8,907 nt of DNA from contig WFOZ01000561.1 of the NCBI GenBank assembly GCA_015487825.1, positions 1-8,907 on the forward strand, written 5' to 3'. Below the pieces are notes generated by a model. It made no database searches. It had not been told where the DNA came from and saw only the letters and a program-made list of their open reading frames with translations. The position numbers were made by a program, and so were the translations under genes. Numbering within the stretch: the stretch's first letter is position 1; each line of letters begins with the position of its first letter. The stretch comes from Planctomycetaceae bacterium (lineage in GTDB: Bacteria; Planctomycetota; Planctomycetia; Planctomycetales; Planctomycetaceae). Below, piece by piece: positions 6,932-8,907 of the stretch.

Positions 6932-7663
6932 TCACTTCTCTTGTGAGTCCAGAGTGATTGGCAGAAAAACTGTGAATTTTGTCCCACGGCCCGGCTCGCT
7001 TTCGCATTGAATGGAACCGTGATGAGCTTCAATAATTTTTCGCACCGTGGGCAACCCCAGGCCGCTTCCTTCGGGCTTGGAGGAATAAAAAAGATCGAAT
7101 ATTTTTTTCTGAGCCGGTTTTGAAATTCCGTCGCCATTATCAATTATTTGCAGCACCACTTCGTTTGCCTGCAAAAAAGTCTGGAATTCAAGAACGCCAC
7201 CTTCGGGCATCGCCTGCATTGCATTAAGTGTCAGATTTAACAGGACCTGTCGAAACTGATGAGGATCCAGATGCACTCTGGGTAAATCCGGAGCCAGATG
7301 CGGACTGATCTCGATCTGCCTGGCATCTGCTTCCAACCGCTGCGATTCGATAAAACTACCGACCAGTTGTGAAAGATCACAAAGTTGAGTTTCGAGTTCC
7401 ATCCCAGTCGTAAAGCGAAGAAAATCGCTGAGGATCTGTTCGAGATGATCACACTCCCGGCTGATTATTTCAATCCGCCGCTTCATTCGCAGATCTCGAG
7501 GGGTATCCCCGTCTTCAAGGTCTTCACTGAGAACACCTAAATTGAGACTGATCGTGGAAAGAGGATTGCGAATTTCATGCGCCAATCCCCCGGCAAGTTG
7601 CGCAATCTCTGCATAATTGCGACGCAGCAGTTCCTCACGATCATTTTTGTTCTTTGATGACAT
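6932..7663 (-). CDS. Soluble NtrB-like sensor histidine kinase
   Basis: This 243-residue protein is a bare kinase core. The H-box GLAHEIRNPLSTI (26-38, phosphoacceptor H29) lies in the dimerisation helices, followed by the HATPase domain with N-box LNLTLNAMQAMPEGG (142-156, N147), G1 box DNGDGI (175-180), F-box FDLFYSSK (189-196) and G2 box GSGLGLPTV (199-207). The H-box and domain style match the NtrB/AtoS group, whose partners are mostly sigma-54 activators. No membrane segment, PAS or other sensor domain is present; about 20 residues precede the H-box. No response regulator gene lies in the window, so the partner is elsewhere. An in-frame TGA 15 bases upstream fixes ATG 7663 as the first possible start. 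It has no clear Shine-Dalgarno site and lies inside an inverted repeat. dnaX follows after 207 bases. Confidence 0.93.
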   Translation of the reverse strand: MSSKNKNDREELLRRNYAEIAQLAGGLAHEIRNPLSTISLNLGVLSEDLEDGDTPRDLRMKRRIEIISRECDHLEQILSDFLRFTTGMELETQLCDLSQLVGSFIESQRLEADARQIEISPHLAPDLPRVHLDPHQFRQVLLNLTLNAMQAMPEGGVLEFQTFLQANEVVLQIIDNGDGISKPAQKKIFDLFYSSKPEGSGLGLPTVRKIIEAHHGSIQCESEPGRGTKFTVFLPITLDSQEK

Positions 7664-7685
7664 ACCCGTATGATATCAAAAGAAC
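7649..7685 (-). repeat. Imperfect inverted repeat covering the kinase start codon
   Basis: The left arm (7649-7665) and right arm (7668-7685) are complementary over 15 pairs with two mismatches and one bulged base. In the mRNA the AUG of the kinase gene (7663-7661) is fully paired with CAU in the upstream arm, beneath a small loop at CGGG. It could be a translation-blocking hairpin or, as DNA, a dyad operator. The function is inferred; the complementarity is seen directly. Confidence 0.55.
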
Positions 7686-7727
7686 CGCCGGGAAACAGTT
7701 CACCCGACCTGATGATCTCAAAAGAAC
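7670..7727 (+). repeat. 16-bp near-identical direct repeat upstream of the kinase gene
   Basis: ATGATATCAAAAGAAC (7670-7685) and ATGATCTCAAAAGAAC (7712-7727) differ at one base. The first is the outer arm of the start-codon inverted repeat. The second could replace it in pairing with the start region (about 12 pairs), or act as another protein-binding half-site. Confidence 0.5.
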
Positions 7728-7775
7728 AAAATGGGCCTCTATCAATTAAGCAAGCTGTTGGAGTACACGCTTCAA

Positions 7776-7805
7776 CTCGTTCCCAAGCTCCTGCTTGGGA
7801 ACGAG
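7776..7805. repeat. REP-like perfect palindrome, 13-bp arms
   Basis: CTCGTTCCCAAGC, loop TCCT, GCTTGGGAACGAG form a perfect 30-base inverted repeat starting 21 bases after the DUF1571 stop. From memory, this GTTCCCAAGC/GCTTGGGAAC palindrome recurs as a dispersed extragenic element in many bacterial genomes, and its translations (LVPKLLLGNE, SQAGAWERV) turn up in spurious ORFs. It may stabilise or end the DUF1571 transcript, although no T-tract follows on the minus strand. It may be mobilised by a REP-associated transposase elsewhere; none is in this window. Confidence 0.75.
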
Positions 7806-7826
7806 GAAACACTGAATAGTTACGGA

Positions 7827-8651
7827 TTATTGAAAGCGATATTTTGGATTTCGCGGATCGAAATCGTAATCTGTCAGGCCCACATTCACGCGAAGATTGG
7901 TGTAGGTGTACTCTTCGAGAAGTGGCGACTTGTCACCGGGACGAGCCGGGAAACCGTAGCACTCACACCGAATCGGCAGGTTGGTTTCCTTATCCAGATA
8001 CAGCCGGGTTCTTTTGAATCGAAACTGCTTACGCGGCGTCGGATGAGAAGTTTCGACCACTCTGCAAGGGACATTGCCGAGCTTGGCATTCGGATAATAT
8101 TTGACTTCACACTCGCCGTACTGTGTTTCGGATTCCCATTGTTTAATTAGTGTCTTCAGCATATTTTCAATGCCGATCATGGTAATCGGATACTTATTAC
8201 CCTTCATTGCATCGCGCGAATTAACAGGCAGCGGAATGGTACCGATGATGGAAGCAAGCCCGGAACCTTCATGAGCCAGAATCTGGTTGTTATTCTTACC
8301 CTGGACAAACAAAACTTCACGACCGGCAAACGGTTCGCGAAATTTCAGGTAGACACTAAAAGGTTGATGCCTGACTTTTATCTGGAGCTGCTGGGTCACC
8401 AGACGCTTGCCAAGATATTCCCGTTTTGTCAGCACGGCTTCGTAATCTTTCACATCCTTCAACGCTTCCTTCGAAGCGTAAGCCAGCTTCAAAACAGGAA
8501 CATAGGGATGATTGGAAGGAATATCACTTTTCTGTGCCAGGACCTGGCTTGTTGTTAAACAGAATGTAACCAGCAGGGCAGAGACGATCAGTCGTCCCCT
8601 GACCTTTAGAGGCTGTTTATGTATCTGAGCCAATTGAAAAACACTCACCAC
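7827..8651 (-). CDS. DUF1571-type exported protein of unknown function
   Basis: Starting at GTG 8651 the protein has 274 residues. GGAGG lies 6 bases upstream, whereas the longer frame from ATG 8765 would add 38 polar residues before the signal and has no such support. The basic stretch KQPLKVRGR (12-20) and the hydrophobic core LIVSALLVTFCL (21-32) form a Sec signal peptide, with probable cleavage after VLA (37-39). The mature part has the pattern DYEAVLTKRE (69-78), YLKFREPFAGREVLFVQGKN (101-120) and a closing DYDFDPRNPKYRF (261-273), which I recognise as typical of planctomycete DUF1571 proteins. The many alternating strand-like segments suggest a LolA/RseB-like lipid-binding fold, which is inference. 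C181, C196, C229 and C231 could form disulfides outside the cytoplasm. A REP-like palindrome follows. Confidence 0.8.
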   Translation of the reverse strand: MVSVFQLAQIHKQPLKVRGRLIVSALLVTFCLTTSQVLAQKSDIPSNHPYVPVLKLAYASKEALKDVKDYEAVLTKREYLGKRLVTQQLQIKVRHQPFSVYLKFREPFAGREVLFVQGKNNNQILAHEGSGLASIIGTIPLPVNSRDAMKGNKYPITMIGIENMLKTLIKQWESETQYGECEVKYYPNAKLGNVPCRVVETSHPTPRKQFRFKRTRLYLDKETNLPIRCECYGFPARPGDKSPLLEEYTYTNLRVNVGLTDYDFDPRNPKYRFQ

Positions 8652-8657
8652 GATTCG

Positions 8658-8662
8658 CCTCC
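8658..8662 (-). promoter_or_regulatory. Shine-Dalgarno site setting the GTG start of the DUF1571 gene
   Basis: GGAGG on the minus strand lies 6 bases before GTG 8651 and 9 before the adjacent in-frame GTG 8648, both just ahead of the signal peptide. Confidence 0.6.
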
Positions 8663-8667
8663 ACTGT

Positions 8668-8701
8668 ATTAGTATCGATTCTGCATTAGTATCGATTCTG
8701 C
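8668..8701. repeat. Perfect 17-bp tandem duplication before the DUF1571 gene
   Basis: ATTAGTATCGATTCTGC occurs twice back to back (8668-8684 and 8685-8701). It ends 5 bases from the ribosome site of the DUF1571 gene. On the minus strand each unit ends in ATACTAAT, which is loosely like a -10 box. It may be a duplicated promoter or operator element, or a recent slippage event. Confidence 0.8.
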
Positions 8702-8907
8702 CTGGTCTTAGGTTATTCGAAAGGATGGGTCCAAACCGGTAACGCCCCACTTCGTTTATCGACACTCAATCTGAACAATTACCACTTTTTGATTTTATGC
8801 AGTTCAAACTACGTACTTTACGTGAATCACAACGCTGAGACGCTTTTCAGAGTTAAAAAGTATAAGAAGCTCATGCGTTTTTTACAGATTCCTTGTAGAT
8901 ATTACAC
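8702..8907. other. Upstream region of the DUF1571 gene; no gene seen
   Basis: The last 206 bases contain no supported coding sequence on either strand. The right part is AT-rich and probably holds the promoter of the minus-strand DUF1571 gene. One short dyad, ACGTA-CTT-TACGT (8811-8823), is visible. I could not find a convincing -35/-10 pair. Confidence 0.5.

Noticed and set aside
7731..8150. A 139-codon plus-strand frame containing LVPKLLLGNE
   Set aside because: The peptide is the translation of the REP-like palindrome, and the rest is antisense to the DUF1571 gene.
8652..8765. A 38-residue N-terminal extension of the DUF1571 protein from ATG 8765
   Set aside because: It would place polar residues before a signal peptide and runs through the tandem repeat, whereas GTG 8651 has a strong ribosome site at correct spacing.
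1..8907. CRISPR arrays, tRNA or rRNA genes, insertion sequences, prophage or defence genes
   Set aside because: No spaced direct repeats, cloverleaf-like structures, transposase or integrase motifs were seen on either strand. All large frames have housekeeping or regulatory assignments.

Overview
The window looks like chromosomal housekeeping DNA from a planctomycete, most likely of the Gimesia/Planctomyces type. The clues are a DUF1571-type exported protein (a family I know mainly from planctomycetes), a divergent sigma-70 factor of a kind common in that phylum, a moderately GC-balanced composition and many weak Shine-Dalgarno sites. The genus is an inference; no rRNA is present to confirm it.

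Layout. Positions 1-595 (minus) hold the N-terminal two thirds or so of an extended short-chain dehydrogenase (NAD-dependent nucleotide-sugar epimerase/dehydratase), cut by the window edge. Positions 596-1202 are a roughly 600-base regulatory gap with promoter-like elements, several palindromes and one possible 40-residue ORF. Positions 1203-2117 (plus) encode a sigma-70 family factor. It converges, with 34 bases between, on rpoN (sigma-54, 2152-3633, minus). The rest of the window reads leftwards: DUF1571 protein (7827-8651), a soluble NtrB-like histidine kinase (6932-7663), dnaX (4979-6724), ybaB/ebfC (4502-4861), recR (3808-4419) and rpoN.

How the genes fit together. dnaX-ybaB-recR is a widely conserved replication/recombination-repair cluster: clamp-loader subunit, nucleoid-associated protein and RecFOR-pathway protein. 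Here it is followed by rpoN and preceded by a kinase of the kind that usually drives sigma-54-dependent activators. Two sigma-factor genes lie tail to tail.

Most notable signals. (1) dnaX has an uninterrupted A10 tract (minus strand, 5446-5455) exactly between the AAA+ part and the C-terminal tau part. A one-base slip in either direction meets a stop at once, giving a gamma-like protein of about 427-432 residues, so this is a strong candidate for programmed slippage. (2) An imperfect 37-base inverted repeat (7649-7685) buries the start codon of the kinase gene, and a second copy of one arm lies just upstream. (3) A perfect 13-bp-arm palindrome of the dispersed GTTCCCAAGC/GCTTGGGAAC type lies after the DUF1571 gene. 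(4) A -24/-12-like motif lies in front of the sigma-70 gene. I see no CRISPR array, transposase, prophage, defence system, tRNA or rRNA, and no multi-gene novel system.
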